This document shows positions 45,639-52,967 of a DNA stretch of 64,000 nucleotides, piece after piece; within the stretch, counting starts at the first letter, position 1, and every line of letters starts with the position of its first letter. Source of the DNA: Bacteroidales bacterium. GTDB lineage: Bacteria > Bacteroidota > Bacteroidia > Bacteroidales > UBA932. The notes beneath the pieces are model-generated. The model saw only the letters and a program-made list of their open reading frames with translations, did no database searches and was not told the origin of the DNA. The stretch is taken from NCBI GenBank assembly GCA_017469745.1, contig JAFUFS010000001.1:1-64000 (forward strand), given 5' to 3'. Position numbers and translations under genes: made by a program.

Positions 45639-46037
45639 TCATATTTCTGCCAGTTCACGCCCGATAGCCCTGATAGTGCCAAGAATCTGCTCCAATCTTT
45701 CGGCTGATGGTTTCTTGATTCCGCTTATGTATTGTGCGAAAAGACTTTGGGAAAGCCCTATCCTGCGTGCAACAGCTGAGGCATTCAGTTCCGGATGGCT
45801 GATAAAAGTCTGGTATAATTTATTGGTTGGCTTTTGGCTGAAGAATCCTTCGAAACTGAGATCCTCGTCAAGCTCCGGCCAGGTGATACCATATTCATCT
45901 GCCACGTAATTCTGTCTCTGAGCCTCTGTTGCATTTCGAAGTCTCGGATAATCGGCAAACAGTTCCGACGCTTCGGAACCATCTTCAGTCCTTATCCAGA
46001 CTGAATCGTCAGTCAACCATATCTTTTCAATCTTCAT
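45639..46037 (-). CDS. DUF2442 plus HTH protein, solitary antitoxin-like
   Basis: 132 residues. The N-terminal half (about 1-75) is DUF2442-like (IWLTDDSVWIRTEDGSEASELFADYPRL...GITWPELDEDLSFEGFF). The C-terminal half is an XRE-type helix-turn-helix (NASAVARRIGLSQSLFAQYISGIKKPSAERLEQIL). Proteins of this build are usually the antitoxin partners of small toxins, but no toxin frame is present on either side. It may be an orphan antitoxin or an autonomous repressor. It has its own well-formed promoter and lies between the ECF locus and the GH20 gene. Confidence 0.75.
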   Translation of the reverse strand: MKIEKIWLTDDSVWIRTEDGSEASELFADYPRLRNATEAQRQNYVADEYGITWPELDEDLSFEGFFSQKPTNKLYQTFISHPELNASAVARRIGLSQSLFAQYISGIKKPSAERLEQILGTIRAIGRELAEI

Positions 46038-46056
46038 TTTCAGCTTCCATTAGAAA

Positions 46057-46086
46057 CAAATTTAGGTAATAAATTAATTACCCACA
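46057..46086 (-). promoter_or_regulatory. Promoter of the DUF2442-HTH gene
   Basis: On the minus strand TAAATTTG (46057-46064) is a perfect -7 box, and TTG (46084-46086) is 19 bases upstream as the -33 box. The ATG at 46037 follows 19 bases after the -7 box. It is the best-formed Bacteroidetes promoter in this part of the window. Confidence 0.55.
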
Positions 46087-46171
46087 AGGGTTTTTTCCGT
46101 ATTTTTTGCGGATTAAGCCATAATTCGATAACTTGCTATAGATTTTTGTCAGACTTATAATAACCTTCATC

Positions 46172-47620
46172 ATGTTGTCAGCAATCATATCCACGGTCTT
46201 GCTAAGCGCTACGCTCAATGTCATCCCTGCTCCAAAGGAAACCAGGTTGAATGGGAAGGAAGCCCCGGTCACCGCGATGGAGCGTTGCCGGGTCCGGTTC
46301 AGCAAAAAACTGAAACCGGAAGAGTATATTCTCACGGTCAGGCGCAAGTCAGTGAAGATCAAGGCCGGAGGCCCTGCCGGCGAGTTCTATGCCCGCCAGA
46401 CCCTTGCCCAGGAGAGGGACAACCAGGGCGTGCTCCTTAGAGGTACCATCAAGGATTCGCCCCGCTTTGAATGGAGAGGCTACATGCTTGACGAATCCAG
46501 GCATTTCTTCGGAGAGGAATTCGTCCTGAAGACCCTGGACCTGATGGCCTACTACAAGCTCAACAAGTTCCACTGGCACCTGACTGACGCCCCCGGCTGG
46601 AGGATCGAGATCAAGAAATATCCCGAACTGACGACAGTCGGAGCTACCGGATGCTACACTGATCCACAGGCCCCGGCCCGTTTCTACACCCAGGACCAGA
46701 TAAAGAAGATCGTGGCATACGCAGCCGAGCGCCATATAGAGGTTATCCCTGAGTTCGACATGCCCGGCCACGCCTCCGCTGCCTGCAGGGCCTACCCCTG
46801 GCTGATGGGAGGAATGGATCTGGAAGACCCCAACGCCCAGTTCACCTTCAATGTCGGCAGCGACAGGGTGTATGAGTTCATCTCGGACGTGCTGGATGAG
46901 ATATTCTCCCTTTTCCCCAGTGAATATATTCACATCGGCGGTGATGAAGTCAATTTCGGCAGCGCCTGCTGGAACGACAATCCCGACATCCAGTCCCTGA
47001 TGAAGCGTGAAGGCATCGAAGACCTGAAGCAGGTCGAAGGCTGGTTCCTAAAGAAGATGGCAGGAGTCATTGCTGACAAGGGGCATAAGCTGATTGCCTG
47101 GGACGATGTTCTGGACGGAGGAGCCGAAGTAAGGGACGCCGCCATCATGTGGTGGCGCCATGAGCGTCCGGACCACATCACGCAGGCTCTTGACAATGGC
47201 CAGAAGGCCATCCTCACCCCTCGCAGGCCCCTGTACCTGGATTTCGTCCAGTATCCCGGCCACACGCAAGGCCGTTCAAGCTATCGCGGTGAATATGTCT
47301 GCTGCACCCTGAAGGACATCCATGATTTCCCGGAAGTGAATGTGGCGGAAGTAGAATTCACGCCCGAACGCCTGGCCAATGTCCTTGGCATCCAGGGCAA
47401 CTTGTGGACCGAGACAGTCAAGACTGAGCAGCGGGCTGACCACATGAGCTGGCCACGCCTCTGCGCAATCGCGGAGAGCGGTTGGGCCATGCCTGAGAAT
47501 AAGGATTTCGCTTCATTCGAGGCCAGGATGGATGCCGCTTACAAGCATCTGGAAGACAAGGGTATCCATTTCTTCGACAACCGCGACCCCGAGCGCTATC
47601 CCGAGGTCCAGGCTCCATAA
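46172..47620 (+). CDS. GH20 beta-N-acetylhexosaminidase
   Basis: 482 residues with a short signal-like N-terminus (MLSAIISTVLLSATLNVIPA). A GH20b-type N-terminal domain (about 15-95) leads into the catalytic barrel, with RGYMLDESRHFFG, KLNKFHWHLTDAPGWRIEI and PEFDMPGHASAA. Asp258-Glu259 in HIGGDEVNF are the substrate-assisted catalytic pair, and WWRHERPDHI follows. It releases terminal GlcNAc or GalNAc from glycoconjugates, in the periplasm. It is monocistronic between divergent and convergent neighbours. Its product could be used together with the GH92 and GH27 enzymes on host-type glycans. Confidence 0.93.
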   Translation: MLSAIISTVLLSATLNVIPAPKETRLNGKEAPVTAMERCRVRFSKKLKPEEYILTVRRKSVKIKAGGPAGEFYARQTLAQERDNQGVLLRGTIKDSPRFEWRGYMLDESRHFFGEEFVLKTLDLMAYYKLNKFHWHLTDAPGWRIEIKKYPELTTVGATGCYTDPQAPARFYTQDQIKKIVAYAAERHIEVIPEFDMPGHASAACRAYPWLMGGMDLEDPNAQFTFNVGSDRVYEFISDVLDEIFSLFPSEYIHIGGDEVNFGSACWNDNPDIQSLMKREGIEDLKQVEGWFLKKMAGVIADKGHKLIAWDDVLDGGAEVRDAAIMWWRHERPDHITQALDNGQKAILTPRRPLYLDFVQYPGHTQGRSSYRGEYVCCTLKDIHDFPEVNVAEVEFTPERLANVLGIQGNLWTETVKTEQRADHMSWPRLCAIAESGWAMPENKDFASFEARMDAAYKHLEDKGIHFFDNRDPERYPEVQAP

Positions 47621-47632
47621 TCATGCTCTGAT

Positions 47633-48043
47633 TCAGTCGCACATCCTGACGAATTCTCCAGGAGTGTTGACAATCAGATCTGTGTGCGGCTTGAAATGCT
47701 GTACATTTGAAGTTATGATGACCTCACAGAGGTTGTCCTCGGCGCAGGCAATCAATGCGGCATCTTCCAGATCCTTGCAGGGACTTGAAAGAGCTTTTGA
47801 AAGATGATCCTTTGTCAGCGGAAGGATTTCGACGAAGGGGAGGATTCTTTTGAGTGCGGCCCTGAATACATCCGAGGGTTTCTTCCTCGCTATGTAGGCA
47901 CAGTCGGTTATGGACTGTGATGAGATACAGACTTCCAGAAAGCCTTCTTTCGCAGCCTCGAAGATTATTGCTGCCTGCATGAAATTCTCCCTGGAGCTGT
48001 CAAGCAAATCGACCAGGATGTTGGTGTCAAGAAAAACTCTCAT
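47633..48043 (-). CDS. PIN-domain toxin, VapC-like
   Basis: 136 residues. MRVFLDTNILVDLLDSSR gives the first PIN acidic residue (Asp6). Further acidic residues are in ITDCAYIA and LEDAALIACAEDNL, the pattern of a metal-dependent RNase. The ATG lies in an ATGA overlap with the stop of the antitoxin gene, the standard toxin-antitoxin arrangement. The toxin would cleave RNA when the antitoxin is lost; the target is unknown. Confidence 0.88.
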   Translation of the reverse strand: MRVFLDTNILVDLLDSSRENFMQAAIIFEAAKEGFLEVCISSQSITDCAYIARKKPSDVFRAALKRILPFVEILPLTKDHLSKALSSPCKDLEDAALIACAEDNLCEVIITSNVQHFKPHTDLIVNTPGEFVRMCD

Positions 48044-48306
48044 TTCGAAAGCAGATAAGCAAGACGTTCATCAGCCTCGATTTCCTCGGCAGTGTAATGG
48101 GGAAGGGTCTCTCCCAATGATAGGATCTCTTCTGAAACCTTAAGATCAGACAGTTTGGGATAGTTGACGGAGACCGCCTTTGAAAGAATCCATTCCACAT
48201 AGTTATTGAAGGACCGGCCTTCCATCCTGGCTTGGGTCTTCAATCTGTCACATAGTTCAGGCTCCAGCCTGATCCCTGTCTGTATTTTAGAAACGGCACT
48301 TTTCAT
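48040..48306 (-). CDS. Ribbon-helix-helix antitoxin of the PIN toxin
   Basis: 88 residues. The N-terminal part (about 5-50) fits an Arc/ribbon-helix-helix DNA-binding domain: IQTGIRLEPELCDRLKTQAR followed by GRSFNNYVEWILSKAV. The acidic C-terminus (EEIEADERLAYLLSK) would wrap the PIN toxin. It is upstream of the toxin with a 4-base overlap. Its start codon touches a 14-bp inverted repeat that is the expected autoregulatory operator. Confidence 0.82.
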   Translation of the reverse strand: MKSAVSKIQTGIRLEPELCDRLKTQARMEGRSFNNYVEWILSKAVSVNYPKLSDLKVSEEILSLGETLPHYTAEEIEADERLAYLLSK

Positions 48307-48356
48307 TTGTTGTCATTTTTGTAAAAATACAACAAAATGACAACAAACCAAAATTA
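48306..48356 (-). promoter_or_regulatory. Toxin-antitoxin operator and -7 box
   Basis: A perfect 14-bp inverted repeat, TTTGTTGTCATTTT (48306-48319) and its complement at 48334-48347, with 14 bases between. One base overlaps the antitoxin start codon. On the minus strand TAATTTTG (48349-48356) is a -7 box, so transcripts would begin at or inside the palindrome. Binding by the ribbon-helix-helix protein would block transcription. Autoregulation is inferred from the family. Confidence 0.65.
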
Positions 48357-48367
48357 TGATAACAAAC

Positions 48368-49354
48368 CTACTCGATGAAACTGGTGAGGCAGGTCATGGG
48401 ACCGTCGGGGTGGAACTCGATGGTTGAAGAAGTTGCTGGTACAAGGACTGTTTCACCTTGATGCAGGCTGACTCTGTGGACGGAACCATCTCCCTCGTTG
48501 TCAACAAGTTCTCCCTTTCCGCCGACGCACATTACGACGACGAATGAATCCAAGGCCGAAAGGTTCTTGGAGGCTGGTTTGTCGAGGTCGAACAGAGTGG
48601 TCGTGAAATACTTGCAGCTCACCAGAGGGGTCTCGGCATTCTTGACCGGGGAATATTTTGTCCGGTAGTCAGGGAAGACGGTGTAGTCGATCGCTTCCTT
48701 AGCCTTCTCGATGTGAAGTTCGCGAGGCCTTCCGTCCAGTCCCAGGCGTCCGTAGTCGTAGATCCTGTAGGTAATGTCGGAAGTCTGCTGTATCTCAGCG
48801 ACGAAGGTTCCTGCTCCGATGGCGTGTATCCTTCCTGCGGGCAGGAAAAACACGTCTCCCTGATGGACGTCGTAACTGGCCAGGACATCGGTGATGGTGT
48901 TGTCATTGACCTTCTCCTCATATTCCTCGGGGGTGATTTCCTGCGTCAGGCCGCTCAGCAGATGAGCTCCCTTGTCGGCACCTACCACGTACCACATTTC
49001 CGTCTTGCCCTTGAGGCCGGGGCCTATCCTGGACGCCATAGCATCATCAGGGTGGACCTGGACGGAAAGATTGTCCTTTGCATCGATGAACTTGATAAGG
49101 AGAGGGAACTCCGTTCCGTTTTTCTCGAACACCTTCCGCCCGACCAGGCCGGCGCCATATTCATTGATCAGTTCGGTGAGGGACTTGCCGGCGAGGGGAC
49201 CTTCCGAGACGACGGACACGTGACCGTCCACGGCGGAGATTTCCCAACTTTCGCCTATCCTGTTGCGGGTGGTGTAGACGCCCTTGAAGGCGGCGATTTT
49301 CTCTCCGCCCCAGACCTTGGAACAGAGATATGGTTTGAATTTCAGGGGATACAT
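48368..49354 (-). CDS. manA: Mannose-6-phosphate isomerase, class I
   Basis: 328 residues from the ATG at 49354, four bases after the ROK kinase stop; upstream in-frame starts lie within that gene. MYPLKFKPYLCSKVWGG is the class I opening. SVQVHPDD gives zinc-binding residues, and FLPAGRIHAIGAGTFVAEIQ carries the catalytic-site His and the family signature. The C-terminal cupin is present. It interconverts mannose-6-phosphate and fructose-6-phosphate in the cytoplasm. Next to a ROK kinase, it completes entry of mannose from the GH92 pathway into glycolysis. Confidence 0.92.
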   Translation of the reverse strand: MYPLKFKPYLCSKVWGGEKIAAFKGVYTTRNRIGESWEISAVDGHVSVVSEGPLAGKSLTELINEYGAGLVGRKVFEKNGTEFPLLIKFIDAKDNLSVQVHPDDAMASRIGPGLKGKTEMWYVVGADKGAHLLSGLTQEITPEEYEEKVNDNTITDVLASYDVHQGDVFFLPAGRIHAIGAGTFVAEIQQTSDITYRIYDYGRLGLDGRPRELHIEKAKEAIDYTVFPDYRTKYSPVKNAETPLVSCKYFTTTLFDLDKPASKNLSALDSFVVVMCVGGKGELVDNEGDGSVHRVSLHQGETVLVPATSSTIEFHPDGPMTCLTSFIE

Positions 49355-49358
49355 ATCG

Positions 49359-50465
49359 TTATTTGTCAAGTTCCGAAAGGGCAAATGCATAGGCACCGAG
49401 GGAGATTGCCATGCTGGCTCCGATCTTCGAGCGCATCACTCCAATCCTCTTCTGGGGGTCGTAGACCACTTCCTTGTCGCTGCCGTAGACCTTGAGCTTG
49501 CGGGCTTCTCCGCGGGCGAAGTCGACGAATTCCGAAGGATTGTCCAGGTTGTAGACCTTCATCTGAACCCTGTTGAGTTCTTCGCCCGTGAGCTGGTGCA
49601 TCTTTCCGCGCATGGAACGAAGGATTCCCGGCATGAGATACTCATGATTGTTCATGATGCCTCCGCCGATCACCACGAGACCGTCGATCAAGGTCACAGC
49701 AGTGGCGATCGCATCACCGGCAACCTCGCCCATCTTGTCGAAGGCCTTGATGGCTGCTTCCTTGTTGCCGGGCATCTCTCCTTTGCAGATTGCACCGATT
49801 TCCTTGGGCTCCAGTCCGTGGTCCTTGTTGCCGGAAAGCTCTCCGTAGACCCTCTTGATGGCGCGGACCGCGACTCCGTCCTCGACGATGATGTCAGGCA
49901 TGTCCGGATGCTTCAGGCAGAAGGTCTCGACGCAGGAGTTGTCACCCCTGTTGAGACGGCCGTCGATGACGGTTCCTATTCCGAAACCGGTACCGAAGGT
50001 GTAGCCGATCAGGTTGTGGTAACGCTTGGCGCTGCCGGCTTCTTCCAGTCTCTTGTTGATCTCGGGAAGGGCTCCGCCGAGGGCTTCTCCGTAGGCGTAG
50101 AGGTCGCCGTCATTGTTGATGAAAACAGGAATCCCGAACTTTTCCTTGAGGAAGGGCCCGAGGGCTACTCCGTCCCTGAAAGAAGGGAAATTGGGAAGGA
50201 AGCCTCCGATGATGCCGTTGGGATAGTCGGCAGGACCGGGGAAAGCGAAGCTGATAGCCACAGGTTTCTCGTTCCCGAGCCTCTCGATGATCGTTCCGAA
50301 CCCCAGGACCATAGCCTGAAGGCAAAGGTCGAGGTTGTTGGCATTTGAAGGGAGAGTGATGGTGTTGCCGTAGTACTCGCCTCCCTTCATGGCTCCGAAG
50401 ACCATGTTGGTTCCGCCGGCGTCCAGGGTAAGGACGATCCTGCTGTCGTTTCTGATGTCTGACAT
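49359..50465 (-). CDS. ROK-family sugar kinase
   Basis: 368 residues. LTLDAGGTNMVFGAM is the ATP phosphate motif, GPADYPNGIIGG and VFINNDGDLYAYGEALGG lie near the sugar site, GTGFGIGTVIDGRLNRGD is the ROK core, and VVIGGGIMNN is the C-terminal signature. The CxCGxxGC zinc motif of typical ROK proteins is not present; only Cys-Val-Glu-Thr-Phe-Cys remains. There is no HTH, so it is an enzyme and not a repressor. Linked to manA by four bases, its likely substrate is mannose or fructose, but glucose cannot be excluded. Confidence 0.85.
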   Translation of the reverse strand: MSDIRNDSRIVLTLDAGGTNMVFGAMKGGEYYGNTITLPSNANNLDLCLQAMVLGFGTIIERLGNEKPVAISFAFPGPADYPNGIIGGFLPNFPSFRDGVALGPFLKEKFGIPVFINNDGDLYAYGEALGGALPEINKRLEEAGSAKRYHNLIGYTFGTGFGIGTVIDGRLNRGDNSCVETFCLKHPDMPDIIVEDGVAVRAIKRVYGELSGNKDHGLEPKEIGAICKGEMPGNKEAAIKAFDKMGEVAGDAIATAVTLIDGLVVIGGGIMNNHEYLMPGILRSMRGKMHQLTGEELNRVQMKVYNLDNPSEFVDFARGEARKLKVYGSDKEVVYDPQKRIGVMRSKIGASMAISLGAYAFALSELDK

Positions 50466-50497
50466 ATCTGGATTTATTTAGTTATTCATGCCTTATG

Positions 50498-50505
50498 CAA
50501 AGATA
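50498..50505 (-). promoter_or_regulatory. -7 box for the ROK-manA operon
   Basis: The minus strand reads TATCTTTG, a perfect TAnnTTTG match, 32 bases before the ATG at 50465. No convincing -33 TTTG is seen at the right distance. It lies in the 82-base divergent gap shared with RNase R. Confidence 0.45.
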
Positions 50506-50518
50506 GTATGGAATTTGC

Positions 50519-50526
50519 TAAATTTG
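50519..50526 (+). promoter_or_regulatory. -7 box for RNase R
   Basis: TAAATTTG is a perfect -7 box 21 bases before the ATG at 50548. The upstream TATG (50494-50497), 21 bases away, is only a weak -33 match. Transcripts would have a very short leader. Confidence 0.45.
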
Positions 50527-50547
50527 CAGTGTTATTAGTATTAAGAA

Positions 50548-52674
50548 ATGAAAAAATCAAGCAAGCGCCAAGGTGGCGCCAGGAATGGAAGACAGGCCCT
50601 CAAGAAGAACCGTGACAAGCAGTTCGGTTCCAGGCAGGGCGGAAAGCGGAAATTCGAAGAAGTGACCGGAAAGGTCCACATGAGCAGGGACGGTTTTGTC
50701 TTCGTCGTCCCGGAAGGAGACGTCAAGGATAACGACGTCTTCGTGAAAGCATCAAAGACTCGCGGAGCCCTCAATGGCGACCTTGTCAGATGCGTCATTA
50801 CCAAGGAAAAACAGACCAAGGCTCCTGTCGTAAGAGGCAAGGGAAAGCCGGCACCCGGCAGGGACGTCGTGCGTCGCCGTGAAGGAGAGATCATTGAGAT
50901 CGTCGAGAGGAGCAAGACTCCTTTCGTGGGAATCCTTCACCTCGTAGGCAGGCAGGCATGGGTGCTGATGCAGTCCAGGACCATGCCTTACGACATCACG
51001 GTCGACTTCGACACCCTCCCCGAAGGGGCGAAGAAGGGCATGAAGGTGGCTGCGATCATCGACCGCTGGGACCGCGGAGAACCCAACCCCCACGGATACA
51101 TCTCCGACGTGCTCGGCGAACCCGGAGCCAACGAGACCGAGATGCATGCGATCCTCGCTGAATATGGTCTCCCTTATCGTTTCGAGCCGGCCGTGGAGAA
51201 CGCGGCGGATGCTATCAGCGAAGAGATCACCGAAATGGACCTGAAGGGCCGCAAGGACTTCCGCAAGACCCTTACCTTCACGATAGACCCTACCGATGCC
51301 AAGGACTTCGATGATGCCCTCTCGCTCACAAGACTCAAGAACGGCAACTTCGAGGTGGGCGTTCACATCGCAGATGTTTCCTACTATGTCAAGCCCGGAA
51401 CCCTGATGGACCAGGAGGCCCAGGCCCGCGGAACATCCGTCTACCTTGTGGACAGGACAGTTCCCATGCTGCCTGAGAAGCTTTCCAACAAGCTCTGCTC
51501 CCTGCGTCCCAACGAGGACAAGCTCACTTTCTCGGCTGTGTTCGAGATGACTCCCGAGGCCCAGGTGGTTGACCGCTGGTTCGGACGTACCGTGATCTGC
51601 TCCGATTTCCGTTTCGACTATGAAGGAGCCCAGAAGATCATCGAGACCGAGGGCAAGGAGCCAGAGGATCCGGCAGTCACCCAGGAGATCAGGGACGCTG
51701 TCCTTCAGCTCCACAAGCTGGCCTCCATCATGAGAAAGAAGCGTTTTTCGGCCGGAGCCATCAGTTTCGAGCGTCCTGAGATGAAGGTCGAGGTCGACGA
51801 GACCGGAAAGCCTCTCAGGGTCTACGAAAAGATCTCCAAGGAAGCCAACTGGCTGATCGAAGAGTTCATGCTCCTTGCGAACAAGAGCGTGGCCGAATTC
51901 ATCGCCACCTCCGGAAAGATGAACGGCAAGGAGGACAAGAACGCCAAGACCTTTATCTACCGAATCCACGATGAACCCAATTCGGAGAAGATCGCCGGAC
52001 TGGGCCGTTTCGTCGGCAACTTCGGTTACAAGCTGGGTCCTACCGGCTCCGGAAGGGACATCGCCAAGTCGCTTAACTCCCTTCTCGTAGATGCCAAGGG
52101 CAAGCCGGAGTGCGACGCCTTCCAGATGATAGCCCTCCGCTCCATGGCCAAGGCAGTATATTCAACGGACAACATCGGCCACTACGGTCTGGCGTTCAAG
52201 TACTACACCCATTTCACCTCTCCGATCCGCCGTTATCCGGACACTATGGTCCACCGCCTGCTGGCGATGTATCTCGACAACCGCGAGAGCCAGAACAAGG
52301 AGTATTATGAGCAGCAGTGCGTCCATGCGTCGGAGCGTGAGCAGATAGCCGCCAACGCCGAGCGCGACAGCATCAAGTACAAGCTCATTGAATATATGGT
52401 CGACAAGGTTGGTCAGGAATATGACGGCACAGTCTCAGGCCTGACTGAATGGGGAATGTACGTAGAGATCAAGCCCGAGATGATCGAGGGAATGGTCGCT
52501 CTCCGTGACATCCGCTCCGACTTCTTCGACTTCGACGAGGAGAACTACAGGATCGTCGGTAAGCACACCAAGAAGGTCTTCCGTCTCGGCGATCCGGTTA
52601 GGATCCGTGTCAAGTCAGCCAACCTGGAGCAGAGGCTGCTGGACTATGAACTGATTGAAAATGAACAACTCTAA
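50548..52674 (+). CDS. rnr: Ribonuclease R
   Basis: 708 residues. A basic N-terminus (MKKSSKRQGGARNGRQALKK) is followed by cold-shock OB domains (about 35-190). The RNB catalytic domain has TIDPTDAKDFDDALS starting at residue 245, with metal-binding Asp247, Asp253, Asp255 and Asp256. YTHFTSPIRRYPD is also present, and a C-terminal S1 domain (about 620-705) completes it. It is a processive 3'-5' exoribonuclease of RNA turnover and quality control. Length is typical for Bacteroidetes. Confidence 0.95.
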   Translation: MKKSSKRQGGARNGRQALKKNRDKQFGSRQGGKRKFEEVTGKVHMSRDGFVFVVPEGDVKDNDVFVKASKTRGALNGDLVRCVITKEKQTKAPVVRGKGKPAPGRDVVRRREGEIIEIVERSKTPFVGILHLVGRQAWVLMQSRTMPYDITVDFDTLPEGAKKGMKVAAIIDRWDRGEPNPHGYISDVLGEPGANETEMHAILAEYGLPYRFEPAVENAADAISEEITEMDLKGRKDFRKTLTFTIDPTDAKDFDDALSLTRLKNGNFEVGVHIADVSYYVKPGTLMDQEAQARGTSVYLVDRTVPMLPEKLSNKLCSLRPNEDKLTFSAVFEMTPEAQVVDRWFGRTVICSDFRFDYEGAQKIIETEGKEPEDPAVTQEIRDAVLQLHKLASIMRKKRFSAGAISFERPEMKVEVDETGKPLRVYEKISKEANWLIEEFMLLANKSVAEFIATSGKMNGKEDKNAKTFIYRIHDEPNSEKIAGLGRFVGNFGYKLGPTGSGRDIAKSLNSLLVDAKGKPECDAFQMIALRSMAKAVYSTDNIGHYGLAFKYYTHFTSPIRRYPDTMVHRLLAMYLDNRESQNKEYYEQQCVHASEREQIAANAERDSIKYKLIEYMVDKVGQEYDGTVSGLTEWGMYVEIKPEMIEGMVALRDIRSDFFDFDEENYRIVGKHTKKVFRLGDPVRIRVKSANLEQRLLDYELIENEQL

Positions 52675-52685
52675 TCACTATTAAT

Positions 52686-52967
52686 ATGATCAGGATCAAT
52701 TGCTTCTTCAAGGCTGCCGAGAATGAGGCCGCCATGGGAAAGGCCGTGGAGGCCGCAAAGGCTCTTACCTCCAAATCACTTGGACACGAAGGCTGCATCG
52801 CCTATGACACTTTCTGCAGCGCCACCCGCCCGGATGTGTTCATGATCTGCGAGACCTGGAAGGACCAGGCCTGTCTCGACAAGCACTCCGCCACTCCTGA
52901 ATTTGCCGAATATGTCGGCATCATCCAGGAGAACGGCACCCTCAAGATCGAGACCTTCGAGTTCTAG
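52686..52967 (+). CDS. ABM-domain small monooxygenase-like protein
   Basis: 93 residues. The whole protein fits the antibiotic-biosynthesis-monooxygenase dimeric ferredoxin-like fold: MIRINCFFKAA, KSLGHEGCIAYDTF, FMICETWKDQACLDKHSATPEF. Members include putative quinol monooxygenases such as YgiN; many have no known role. It follows RNase R by 11 bases and overlaps the stop of the convergent transporter gene by 4 bases. Confidence 0.8.
   Translation: MIRINCFFKAAENEAAMGKAVEAAKALTSKSLGHEGCIAYDTFCSATRPDVFMICETWKDQACLDKHSATPEFAEYVGIIQENGTLKIETFEF

Noticed and set aside
46078..46362. 94-codon minus-strand frame upstream of the DUF2442 gene, considered as its toxin partner
   Set aside because: Most of it is antisense to the GH20 start, and no RelE, HigB or DUF4160 motif is seen.
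50548..50600. GCGCCAAGGTGGCGCC palindrome at the start of RNase R, compared with the REPIN-like arms
   Set aside because: It lacks the GTGC head, the central hairpin and the 38-base spacing, and is part of the basic N-terminal coding sequence.
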